Shown piece by piece: positions 34,005 to 43,932 of a stretch of 59,739 nt of DNA (positions are counted from its first letter, which is position 1; each line of letters opens with the position of its first letter). The translations under genes were made by a program, and so were the position numbers. Origin of the DNA: Burkholderiales bacterium. Its GTDB lineage: Bacteria > Pseudomonadota > Gammaproteobacteria > Burkholderiales > Burkholderiaceae_B. The stretch spans positions 1 to 59,739 of the forward strand of contig JAIXTE010000047.1 of the NCBI GenBank assembly GCA_027484315.1, written 5' to 3'. The notes under the pieces are model-generated. The model made no database searches. It saw nothing but the letters and a program-made list of their open reading frames with translations, and was not told the origin of the DNA.

Positions 34005-36156
34005 CGGAAGTGACATGTTTGTATTTTTGGGATTCAAAATGAATGTTTTTTACAAAAGTCCGATCATTTTTAAGATCGTCGCTGGCATATTGTATTGAAT
34101 CTGGATTTTGCAAAAAGGCAGCTTTCACAACGTCTTTGTCACCTTGAAGTCTTTGTGATGCAAATTCAAGTGCAGTGCCATCCTGGCTAACTGCGGTGCA
34201 CACGAGTTCTTTGTCGTCCCGGTGGGTTAGACGGACCCGGCATAGTTGTATTCCTGACTTTGAAAGCGCGAGGTTGAGCAGTTCCCTGTCGTTTTTCAAC
34301 TTCTCGCCCACAATCCCGATGCTGGTTGGTGACTGGGCCACTACAGCACGCGCTATTTGCTTGTCGTTTTGAAGCTTTTTACTCGCAAAATGGATGGCAT
34401 TTACATTCTGGGCCACAGCAGCACTGACTACTTTCCTGTCTCTGGTGAAACGTTCGGGCGCATATTGCAATTCGAACCCACGGCGCGAAACGCTGGCCAA
34501 TACCATTTCCCTGTCTTTACAAAACCGTCCCAGCGTGTTCACTTCCTTCACACCTTTCTCTGGAAACACTGCCTTTTTTATAAAACTTTTGTTGTTTCTG
34601 AATATGAAGCCGGCATCTTTTAGCTGACTATCATTTTTTTTGATTGCCGCAAGTACCAACGCGGAATCATTTCGAAGCCTGCGGCTGGCATAGCCCAGGG
34701 TTCTTCCAGTTGTGTCGTTGCTTACTGCAGTTTTCACAATTTCCTTGTTGTTTCTCAATCTGAGGCTCGCTACCCCAAGTGCGGATCCATCATGAGACAC
34801 TGCGGCCTTGACGACTTCTTCATCATCATGGAAAGCAGGGTTGGCATTTGCCAAGGCTGCACCTGCATTGCGCACCAGGTTCAATACAAAAGACCTGTCA
34901 TTTTTCAGTCTTTCGCTGGCCCACTGCAGGGAAGTACGGTGTTGTTTACAGGCTTGTGTGACAACCGCGGCATCATCTCGCACCTCAAGAGAGGCAAATT
35001 GAAGTGCCTCGCCACCATGGTTCACAGCGTGAAGCACCACTTCGCGGTCTGCCTTGAGTTCGTCGCTGGCATGCAAAAGAGCGAACCAGTTGTTTTTAAC
35101 AGCGGCTGTCACGATTTCTTTGTCCGCCTTCAATTCCGGACCAAGAAACTCAAGTATTTCTCCATCTTTTTGCACCGCGGCCAATGCCACATCGCGATCT
35201 GATCGCAAGCCCTCCCCCACATGAAAAATTGCACTGCCTCTTTGTGTCACCGCAGCAAGCGCCACCTCCTTGTTTGCACGCACCTCTTCGGGCAAGCAGT
35301 TAAACATAATGGGCACGTGGGTCGCCACCTCTATGGCAAATTCTTTGCCGATGCGTTCCAGACCTGTAAATTCATTTAGCAATTGAAATATACGAGTCGT
35401 ACTGACCAAGCATTTTTTGAGCCAGATTGTTTGTTTAACCAGCGCAAGAGTTTGCTGGTGTGTTTCGTTGACCTGAGGATCAGACGACGATGCCACCAGC
35501 AACTCGTTGAATGCCTGCAGCATGAGCGGATCAAGCATTTTTAATTGCTTGATACTGGGTAGCGGCTCGCCTTTGCTCAAAACCTTGCATAACCACGAGC
35601 CAAGTTGGGCAGCGCTTGTAGGGTTGCCCATGGACTTGTGCATCATGGGATAAACTTTTTTCTGGATCAAACCGCACATGGTTTCTAACGCCTCCGGATT
35701 GTTTTCGCCCGCATTCAAACCAAGGCTGATTAACAACGATTCAGGGTCAGGCAGGCTTTCAGGATTTTGTGCACGAGAAAGTTGAACCATCGATTCAGGA
35801 TTATCACCCCAAGCCTTTGTCATGGAAACCGACACGGCAAGGCGGGCTTTCAATTCGGGCGCAAGTTGACTTTTAAACAGATAGTTCCACAGTTCAGTCT
35901 GAAGTTCGGGAGTGGCAGCATGTTCTGTAAGTTCTGGCAAAGCGTCCGTGTTTGCGGGTTCATTTCTTTGAACCAGTTCAGTTGAAGGACCCGTACTTAC
36001 AAGGTTTGCAGAAGCCGACTTGCATTGAAACAGCGACCTGAACAAACGCCCTACTGTCTTGGCGAAACTGTTACTGCTTTGATTTGCGTTGCCAGATGAA
36101 TTGGAATTGCTAGCCCGCACACCAAAGCAGGCCCTGAGAGAAACAGCATTAACCAC
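34000..36156 (-). CDS. DUF4116-repeat protein 3 of 5
   Basis: The protein has 718 residues and starts with GTG at 36156, preceded by AAGGGCGG. The N-terminus has SLRACFGVRASN and the helix SFAKTVGRLFRSLFQCKS. The helical domain carries SMTKAWG, RAQNPESLPDP, QKKVYPMM and LGSWLCKVLS. About 17 repeats follow, such as LKADREVVLHAVNHGGEAL. As in its paralogues, an RSFVL repeat is followed by a DDEEVVKAAVS repeat, so the repeat order is kept. It ends in ESQKYKHVTSD. Confidence 0.88.
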   Translation of the reverse strand: MVNAVSLRACFGVRASNSNSSGNANQSSNSFAKTVGRLFRSLFQCKSASANLVSTGPSTELVQRNEPANTDALPELTEHAATPELQTELWNYLFKSQLAPELKARLAVSVSMTKAWGDNPESMVQLSRAQNPESLPDPESLLISLGLNAGENNPEALETMCGLIQKKVYPMMHKSMGNPTSAAQLGSWLCKVLSKGEPLPSIKQLKMLDPLMLQAFNELLVASSSDPQVNETHQQTLALVKQTIWLKKCLVSTTRIFQLLNEFTGLERIGKEFAIEVATHVPIMFNCLPEEVRANKEVALAAVTQRGSAIFHVGEGLRSDRDVALAAVQKDGEILEFLGPELKADKEIVTAAVKNNWFALLHASDELKADREVVLHAVNHGGEALQFASLEVRDDAAVVTQACKQHRTSLQWASERLKNDRSFVLNLVRNAGAALANANPAFHDDEEVVKAAVSHDGSALGVASLRLRNNKEIVKTAVSNDTTGRTLGYASRRLRNDSALVLAAIKKNDSQLKDAGFIFRNNKSFIKKAVFPEKGVKEVNTLGRFCKDREMVLASVSRRGFELQYAPERFTRDRKVVSAAVAQNVNAIHFASKKLQNDKQIARAVVAQSPTSIGIVGEKLKNDRELLNLALSKSGIQLCRVRLTHRDDKELVCTAVSQDGTALEFASQRLQGDKDVVKAAFLQNPDSIQYASDDLKNDRTFVKNIHFESQKYKHVTSD

Positions 36157-36176
36157 AATGACCGCCCTTGATTTGA

Positions 36177-36245
36177 ACTATGGAATATTTAGTAAAAATT
36201 CACCTTAATAGGTTCAAGGTTTCCAGGCGGTTGGTTGTGATTAAT
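36177..36245. repeat. 69-bp intergenic repeat, copy 3 (before DUF4116 gene 3)
   Basis: Third copy of the gap sequence. It includes the stop codon of gene 4 and the promoter of gene 3. The most visible difference is in the spacer between the promoter hexamers. Confidence 0.9.
36189..36217 (-). promoter_or_regulatory. Promoter of DUF4116 gene 3
   Basis: TTGAAC (36217-36212) and TACTAA (36194-36189) on the minus strand, 17 bases apart, 32 bases before the GTG start. Confidence 0.6.
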
Positions 36246-38394
36246 CAGGTTCAATGTGTTTGTGTTTTTGTGACTCCATGTAGAGTTCCCTTATGAAGGC
36301 ACGGTCATTTTTGAGGTCATCGCTGGCGAACTTCAACGAATCGGGATTCTGCAAATAAGCGGCTGTTACAACATCCTTGTCGTTCCTCATTTGGGGAGTC
36401 ATGCCTTCAAGGTCTTCACCCTTGTGGGATACGATAAATGTCGTAATTTTTTTGTTGTCCGCCAACTTGTTAAAGTCCAGCCCCTTCAAACCGGAAGATT
36501 CTGGATAGAGCAGCGACTTGTCCTCACGAGCCAATTCGTTTGCATATTTTGAAAGCTTTTCAGCGAATGTTTCCTGGACTGGTTCTGGACTTTTCCATTT
36601 GGACGCAGCCAACACAACATCCGGGTCATGCTGAAGTCTTTGACTGGCTTTTCTGAACGCACTTTTGTGAGAGGACACTGCCGCCATCACGATCTGTTTG
36701 TCATCTTTCAATTCAGGGTCAAGCCGAAAGAATTCTGCTGGCTCCTTCAGCACGGCCGCCAATGCAACTGTCCTGTTGCTTTGCAGTCTTTTGCTTGCAA
36801 TTGACAACAGTGAATTGAAAACAATTTGATAGGGTTCATTCCCGGAAATGGCGTAAAGCACCACATCGGTGTCGTCTTTCAGCCTGTCGCTTGCATCGCG
36901 AAGCGCAAACGGGGCCTGAGAAACTGCGGCAAGCACCACTTGCTTGTTGTCCTGAAGGGCCTTGCTTGCATATTGCAGCGAATAACCATTGTTTGAAACT
37001 GCGGCCTTGACCACTTCCTCGTCATTCTGCAATTCCGCAGACGCGTATTCGAGTGAAGCGCCAGCGTGATTCACCAATTGCAAGACAAAAGACCTGTCAC
37101 CCTTGAGTTGATCACTTGCAAATTCAAAAGCGCGGCGATTATTCGAACAGGCCGCCTGAACCACTTCAGGGTCAGCTTGCCATTGAGGAGACGCAATTTT
37201 AAGTGCGTTGCCCGAACGGCGCACAGCCTGAAGCACCACGTCTCGATCAGCCTGCAATTCGCCGGATGCGTATTCGAGTGCCCACCCATTGTTTTTCACA
37301 GCCGCTGTGACTACCGCTTTGTCAGCCCTGAACACATCGTCCACATCCTGGAGCACACTTCCATCACTGGAGACTGCAGCCATAACCACCTCACGAACGG
37401 TTTTCAATTCACTATCCACGTAGCGGAAGTTTTGCCCGTTGGCTTTCAAGGCAGTCAACACCACGGCCTTGTCCGCCCGCATCGCCGGCGAAAGGTGTGC
37501 AAATTGCCAACTTGCATAAGCAGCAACTGCCAAGGCAGTGTCCTTGTCACATTTTTGTTGTTCAGTCAGCTTGATTTGGCTGTTACCCATAAAAACGTTG
37601 CTGAAGTCATTGAACAGCCTCTTGATGAGCAGTGTATTTTCAACCGGGGCCTGCCGGGCCCGTTGGCTGTGGGTGGAGTCGGTGCTGGAAATTGGAGCGC
37701 CCAGCAGTCGACTGAACTCTTCGAGCATCGGCTCGTCCATGTGGCGCATCCAGTCGATTCTGGGTTGCGACTGCCCCTGACCAAACACCTTGCACAACCA
37801 GGTGCCCAAAATGGCTGCACTTGCGGAGTTGTTCAACACCCGATCAATCATAGGAAAAATGTGTTTCTGGGTCATTTCACACAAGGTGAAGACCCCTCTC
37901 AAATTGAATTCAGTCGTCATCAAATTCAGGCTGGCCAGCAACTGGTGAGGGTCTGGCAAACTTTCCGGATTTTTGGCGCGGGAAAATTTCTGCAGAGGAT
38001 TCAAATCGAGTTCAACGGCTGGGTTCTGCCTGGGTTGGGCCGTCTCAGTCTCGGTCTCAGGTTCAGCCTGATGGGCATGGCCTTGATGCTGAATCAGGCT
38101 TGTTGCAGGGCCCGTGCCAATCAAGGGAGCCTGTTCAGGTTGAACAACTGTTGGGTTTGTTGCAGGGGCCGCTACCAGATTACTTGCCTGATTGCTTGCC
38201 TGATTGATTGCCAGTGTTCTTGCCCGGTCAGTGGTGCTACTGACTGAAGGGGATTTGCATTGAACCAAGGCCTTGAACACACGAGCCACTGCCTGACGAA
38301 AGAAACCCTGACGTGGACTTGCATCGGCGGCCTCGGGCTCCGGGTTTGCAGCCTGGACGCCACTGGAAGAAGAAAGTGAGGGATTGATATTCAT
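36241..38394 (-). CDS. DUF4116-repeat protein 4 of 5
   Basis: The protein has 717 residues from ATG 38394. The N-terminus is MNINPSLSSSSGVQAAN, so the RACFG core is lost, but the helix FFRQAVARVFKALVQCKS is kept. The linker is long and rich in A, T, N and Q, with a short TETETA acidic stretch. The helical domain has RAKNPESLPDP, QKHIFPMI and LGTWLCKVFG but lacks MTKAWG. About 16 repeats follow; a degenerate one lies around EKLSKYANELAREDKS. The end is ESQKHKHIEPD. The long open frame on the other strand (37066-38247) is a shadow. Confidence 0.88.
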   Translation of the reverse strand: MNINPSLSSSSGVQAANPEPEAADASPRQGFFRQAVARVFKALVQCKSPSVSSTTDRARTLAINQASNQASNLVAAPATNPTVVQPEQAPLIGTGPATSLIQHQGHAHQAEPETETETAQPRQNPAVELDLNPLQKFSRAKNPESLPDPHQLLASLNLMTTEFNLRGVFTLCEMTQKHIFPMIDRVLNNSASAAILGTWLCKVFGQGQSQPRIDWMRHMDEPMLEEFSRLLGAPISSTDSTHSQRARQAPVENTLLIKRLFNDFSNVFMGNSQIKLTEQQKCDKDTALAVAAYASWQFAHLSPAMRADKAVVLTALKANGQNFRYVDSELKTVREVVMAAVSSDGSVLQDVDDVFRADKAVVTAAVKNNGWALEYASGELQADRDVVLQAVRRSGNALKIASPQWQADPEVVQAACSNNRRAFEFASDQLKGDRSFVLQLVNHAGASLEYASAELQNDEEVVKAAVSNNGYSLQYASKALQDNKQVVLAAVSQAPFALRDASDRLKDDTDVVLYAISGNEPYQIVFNSLLSIASKRLQSNRTVALAAVLKEPAEFFRLDPELKDDKQIVMAAVSSHKSAFRKASQRLQHDPDVVLAASKWKSPEPVQETFAEKLSKYANELAREDKSLLYPESSGLKGLDFNKLADNKKITTFIVSHKGEDLEGMTPQMRNDKDVVTAAYLQNPDSLKFASDDLKNDRAFIRELYMESQKHKHIEPD

Positions 38395-38415
38395 GATGCC
38401 AGACCGCAACGAAAT

Positions 38416-38553
38416 TTAAGGAGAATTTAGTATCAGGCTGGCAGATATAGTTCCAGTAAAAACGGTTTTTTTGTTTTTGAATTTGATACCAAGCGCCCTC
38501 AAAAAAGCTTGGTCGATAATGATTTCACCACTTGCGTATTGCTTGGGTAGACT
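38416..38553 (-). pseudogene. Frameshifted C-terminal remnant of DUF4116 gene 5
   Basis: In the -strand frame different from gene 5, codons from 38553 read SLPKQYASGEIIIDQAFLRA and on to a TAA at 38418-38416. This matches the last repeat of the paralogues (QYAS, then D-x-A-F-x-R-E). Gene 5 itself leaves this pattern after LRNDPEV and stops at 38527-38525. A deletion of about ten codons plus a frameshift explains both. Confidence 0.7.
38427..38455 (-). promoter_or_regulatory. Promoter of DUF4116 gene 4 (diverged form)
   Basis: TGGAAC (38455-38450), 17 bases and TACTAA (38432-38427) on the minus strand, 32 bases before the ATG. Position and -10 with its flank agree with genes 1-3; the spacer has diverged. 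It lies inside the remnant of gene 5. Confidence 0.5.
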
Positions 38554-39976
38554 GAACTTCCGGGTCATTTCTCAGGCGGTCGCTCATGTAGATCTGGGCG
38601 CACCTGGTTTGTTTTAACGCGGCAATAACCACTTCTTTGTCGTCTTTCAACTCTTTGCTGGCGTACCTTAAAGCGAGGCCATTTTCGGTGACTGCCAAGA
38701 GAACGAGCGTGCGGTCATTCCTTAAATCCTGGTGTGCATAATTCAGGGCGAGTCCCCAACGGGCGACCGCAGTAAAAACCACTTCCGGATCTCGTTTCAA
38801 ATCCTTGTTGGCAAAACAAAGGGCCTCTCCGTCTTGTAATACTGCAGCCGTGACCACCTCGCGATCTTTTTTCAACTCACCACTTGCACACGCCAGAAAA
38901 GTACCAAATTGCCTGACCGCCTCCAGGACCACTTGCCGATCAGACCAAAATTCCGGATGTGCACAACGAATCACTTCCCCACAATTGCGGACAGCCTCGA
39001 GAATCAACTCCCTGTCACCCCTCAACTCAGGACTTGCCTTGAGCAGGGCAGAGCCGTCATTTTTGATTGCTTCCAGCACCACTTCCCGGTCTGCCTTCAT
39101 CTCGGTGCTGGCAAATTCCAGCAAAGTGCCCTTGCGGGAACACGCGGCAAGGGTAATCTCCTTGTCTGCCCGCTCTGCTTCACTCAGTTTTTTGAAATGT
39201 CGCGGCCGTCGGCTGACATCTTTAAGCACTAGTGATTTTCGAATCAAACCAGCCAGTTCTCTCGTGTGATTTGAAGAATCAAATTTCAGGGATATTTTCA
39301 CCATGTCACCAAAACACACCAATACTTCACGAGGCATTTGAGCAAGCCAGCTGACCTTCAGCAGGTTTTTCCCTGCACCAAACAACTCGCACATCCACGA
39401 TGTCAAGTTCATGACCTCCTTGCCGCGCATGGCATGGCTGTTCATCATGATCGGGTAAACAACCTCCTGCACCAGATTGCAGAGCTCGCGTACCGATGCA
39501 GGTTCAACTGGAGTTAATCGAGAAATACCAAGGCTTTTCAGCAGGTCTTTAGCCAACGGCAATTGCTCAACTTTGGTGGCTTGAAAAAACTGAATTCGTG
39601 TATCAGGGTGTTTGCACCAAACTTTCGATTCGGACAATGCGAAAGCAAGTCTGGACTGGGCCCGAGGATCAACCTGGCCAATCAATTGAAGAATCTTGCT
39701 GACATCATTCCACTTGAATGGGCCACCCACGACCTGTTCGCACACGTGAGAAAATGTTGATGCTGTAGCGGGTAGTGAAGGTACAAAGGGCAGGAAAGGC
39801 GCCGCTGAATTCAAGGGAGGCAGTTCGTTTGAAACACGGTAGTTGCAACAACTTAGTGCGTGCCACAAGCGTTCGGTGGCTCGGCTGAAACCTGTTTGAT
39901 TCGACTCGCAATAGTTTGTGAACTCTACAGAAGGCTGAATATCACGGCGGGACATGGACAGCATTTTCGGGAACAT
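38525..39976 (-). CDS. DUF4116-repeat protein 5 of 5, C-terminally truncated
   Basis: The protein has 483 residues from ATG 39976, or 476 from ATG 39955 (MSRRDI). It is the most diverged copy and first in transcription order. The RACFGV motif is absent; the helix GFSRATERLWHALSCC and a helical domain with LAFALSESKVW and QEVVYPIMM are still recognisable. Eight full repeats follow, such as ELKKDREVVTAAVLQDGEAL; the ninth breaks off after LRNDPEV, followed by nine unrelated residues and a stop. The missing end is present in another frame downstream. I see no copy of the shared promoter before it. It may be a decaying gene or a shorter working form. Confidence 0.8.
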   Translation of the reverse strand: MFPKMLSMSRRDIQPSVEFTNYCESNQTGFSRATERLWHALSCCNYRVSNELPPLNSAAPFLPFVPSLPATASTFSHVCEQVVGGPFKWNDVSKILQLIGQVDPRAQSRLAFALSESKVWCKHPDTRIQFFQATKVEQLPLAKDLLKSLGISRLTPVEPASVRELCNLVQEVVYPIMMNSHAMRGKEVMNLTSWMCELFGAGKNLLKVSWLAQMPREVLVCFGDMVKISLKFDSSNHTRELAGLIRKSLVLKDVSRRPRHFKKLSEAERADKEITLAACSRKGTLLEFASTEMKADREVVLEAIKNDGSALLKASPELRGDRELILEAVRNCGEVIRCAHPEFWSDRQVVLEAVRQFGTFLACASGELKKDREVVTAAVLQDGEALCFANKDLKRDPEVVFTAVARWGLALNYAHQDLRNDRTLVLLAVTENGLALRYASKELKDDKEVVIAALKQTRCAQIYMSDRLRNDPEVQSTQAIRKW

Positions 39977-40064
39977 GAAAGCGAATCTCTTTGTTGTCGA
40001 AAGTGACTTGGGTAATCACCTCGACGTGCAAAGTTCCACGCTCTCCGTCAGCTAATCCCGCCAT
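39942..40064 (-). CDS. Possible small protein, 40 residues, between glnB and DUF4116 gene 5
   Basis: An open frame starts at ATG 40064, four bases after the glnB stop, and ends at TGA 39944-39942. Its stop overlaps the second possible start of gene 5 (ATG 39955) by a few codons. The residues look protein-like: GERGTLHVEVITQVTFDNKE, alternating as in beta strands. There is no clear ribosome site; coupling to glnB is possible. No family is recognised. Confidence 0.3.
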   Translation of the reverse strand: MAGLADGERGTLHVEVITQVTFDNKEIRFHVPENAVHVPP

Positions 40065-40068
40065 GAGT

Positions 40069-42059
<1,991 letters not shown>

Positions 42060-42088
42060 GGGGTACCTGCAAAGTAGTTGTCGCCTTC

Positions 42089-43330
42089 ATGAATTATCGC
42101 ATGCAGATTTGCCAATCCATTGGCGAGATCGCACAAGCTCAATGGAATTCACTGGTGCTGAAAAGCAATGCCGGTGTGCTCCACCCTGCCCTTCGGCATG
42201 AATACCTGCTGGCATTGGAAAGCTGTGGCTGCGCCACCGCTGAAACCGGCTGGGGACCTCTGCATTTGGCCATTCATGGCGATGACGGCGAGCTGCTGGC
42301 AGCGATGCCGCTTTACCTCAAATCACATTCCTATGGCGAATATGTGTTCGACTGGGCTTGGGCACAGGCCTACGAGCGTAACGGACAAACTTATTATCCC
42401 AAACTGCTGTGCGCGATTCCATTCACGCCCGTGCTGGCGCCCAAGGTACTGTTTGCTGACATGGAAGCTGGGCAGGCATTGGCCGCTGGCCTTGCCCAAC
42501 TGACCTGGCAAGCAGCTGAAAATACCGAGTTGCTGGGCACAATTGTTTCTACTTTGCATGCCCTGTTTCTGACCGCGAAAGATCAGGAGTTTTTGCTTGG
42601 AAAAGCCACGAGCCTGAATTGCAGCGAAAGGCATGTGGTCCAGTTTCACTGGCACAATCAAAGCCCGCTGACAGGCAAACCCTTTCACGACTTCGATGAA
42701 TTCCTTGAAAGTCTGAACCAGAAAAAACGAAAGAACATTCGGGCGGAGCGCAGAAAGGCCCAAGTGGAAGGTTTGCAGATCGAGCGTATTCAAGGCCATG
42801 AAGCCACTGCCGAGCAATTGGAATTTTTTTACCAATGCTATTCGCGTACCTACATGGAACATTTGTCCACACCCTACCTGAACCTGGAGTTTTTCAAACA
42901 ACTGTGCGCATCAATGGGTGAACAAGTCTTATTGGTTCAAGCCAGCTTGAACGGAGTGCCAGTGGCCAGTTCGTTTTTCCTGTTCAGCGGCGAGAGGTTG
43001 TACGGGCGTTACTGGGGATGCCTGGAGAACCTGCCGTGCCTGCACTTTGAACTGTGCTATTACCAAGCCATTGAATTTGCAATCGACAATGGCATTGCGT
43101 GGTTTGAAGGGGGCGCACAGGGAGAACACAAAATGGCCCGAGGCCTGAACCCCAAAACCATGATCAGCGCCCATTATGTGCACGATGACGGCTTTAAATT
43201 ACCAATTGAGAATTTTCTGCGCAGAGAAAAGGCGCATTTGCAGGCGTATGCCATTGAATTGAGTGAACATGTGGCATTCAGGCAGGGGCCAGAATCTGAT
43301 CTGGCCACCGCCTTTGATTCAGGGGATTGA
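42089..43330 (+). CDS. FemAB-like GNAT-fold protein (COG3146 type)
   Basis: The 413-residue protein matches the COG3146 family, listed as peptidoglycan-biosynthesis-like proteins with double GNAT fold, without a proven reaction. Visible patterns are FDWAWAQAYERNGQTYYPKL, CAIPFTPVLAPKVLF, SLNQKKRKNIRAERRKA, GRYWGCLENLPCLHFELCYYQ and the end GEHKMARGLNPK. The start is ATG 42089 (or 42101); the frame is open further upstream, but that part lies inside nadE. Only 29 bases separate it from the divergent nadE start, so promoters must overlap the other gene. Confidence 0.83.
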   Translation: MNYRMQICQSIGEIAQAQWNSLVLKSNAGVLHPALRHEYLLALESCGCATAETGWGPLHLAIHGDDGELLAAMPLYLKSHSYGEYVFDWAWAQAYERNGQTYYPKLLCAIPFTPVLAPKVLFADMEAGQALAAGLAQLTWQAAENTELLGTIVSTLHALFLTAKDQEFLLGKATSLNCSERHVVQFHWHNQSPLTGKPFHDFDEFLESLNQKKRKNIRAERRKAQVEGLQIERIQGHEATAEQLEFFYQCYSRTYMEHLSTPYLNLEFFKQLCASMGEQVLLVQASLNGVPVASSFFLFSGERLYGRYWGCLENLPCLHFELCYYQAIEFAIDNGIAWFEGGAQGEHKMARGLNPKTMISAHYVHDDGFKLPIENFLRREKAHLQAYAIELSEHVAFRQGPESDLATAFDSGD

Positions 43331-43352
43331 AGCGTGTCAATCCCTGCGTGGA

Positions 43353-43880
43353 TCAGCCTTTGTAGTTGGCTACACCATCACGAATTTCTTTCTCAACGTC
43401 AGCCATGTCGCCCCAGCCTTCGATTTTCACCCACTTGCCTTTTTCCAGATCTTTGTAGTGTTCAAAGAAATGCTGGATGCGGGCCAAAAACTCTTGTGGA
43501 ACGTCTGAAATGCTTTGGTAGTGCTTGTACTGTGGCAGAAGCTTTTCAACAGGCACACCCAACAACTTGGCATCGCCGCCAGACTCATCCGTCATTTTGA
43601 GCATGCCAATAGGGCGCACGCGAACTACGCAACCGGGTTGCAGTGGGTAAGGTGTCATTACCAAAACGTCCACGGGATCGCCATCGGCGGCCAGAGTTTG
43701 TGGAATGTAGCCGTAGTTACATGGGTACTGCATGGACGTACCGACGAAGCGATCCACAAACAAGGCACCACTTTCCTTGTCGATTTCATACTTGACAGGG
43801 TCGGAATTCGCTGCAATCTCGATGATCACGTTGATGTCGTTGGGAAGGTCCTTCCCGGGGGAAATGCTGTCGTAGCCCAT
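43353..43880 (-). CDS. ppa: Inorganic pyrophosphatase
   Basis: Ppa splits pyrophosphate and drives biosynthetic reactions. The 175-residue protein has the family I length and motifs: EIAANSDPVKYEIDKESG, DGDPVDVLVMTPYPL with metal-binding aspartates, and the late YKDLEKGKWVKIEGWG. It is a single gene, convergent with the FemAB-like gene. Confidence 0.96.
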   Translation of the reverse strand: MGYDSISPGKDLPNDINVIIEIAANSDPVKYEIDKESGALFVDRFVGTSMQYPCNYGYIPQTLAADGDPVDVLVMTPYPLQPGCVVRVRPIGMLKMTDESGGDAKLLGVPVEKLLPQYKHYQSISDVPQEFLARIQHFFEHYKDLEKGKWVKIEGWGDMADVEKEIRDGVANYKG

Positions 43881-43932
43881 GCTGATTGGTCCTTGAGTTT
43901 AAAAATTTGGTGGTATTGTATCGAATAATGCT

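Noticed and set aside
37066-38247. A 393-codon open frame on the plus strand inside DUF4116 gene 4
   Set aside because: It is antisense to a gene with strong family features. Similar antisense frames lie under the other paralogues, as expected from the repeated codon pattern, and the product has no known motif or ribosome site.
29570-39976. CRISPR-like or satellite DNA because of the dense periodic pattern
   Set aside because: The periodicity (about 75 bases) is at the protein level; DNA repeats are not identical, and there are no spacers.
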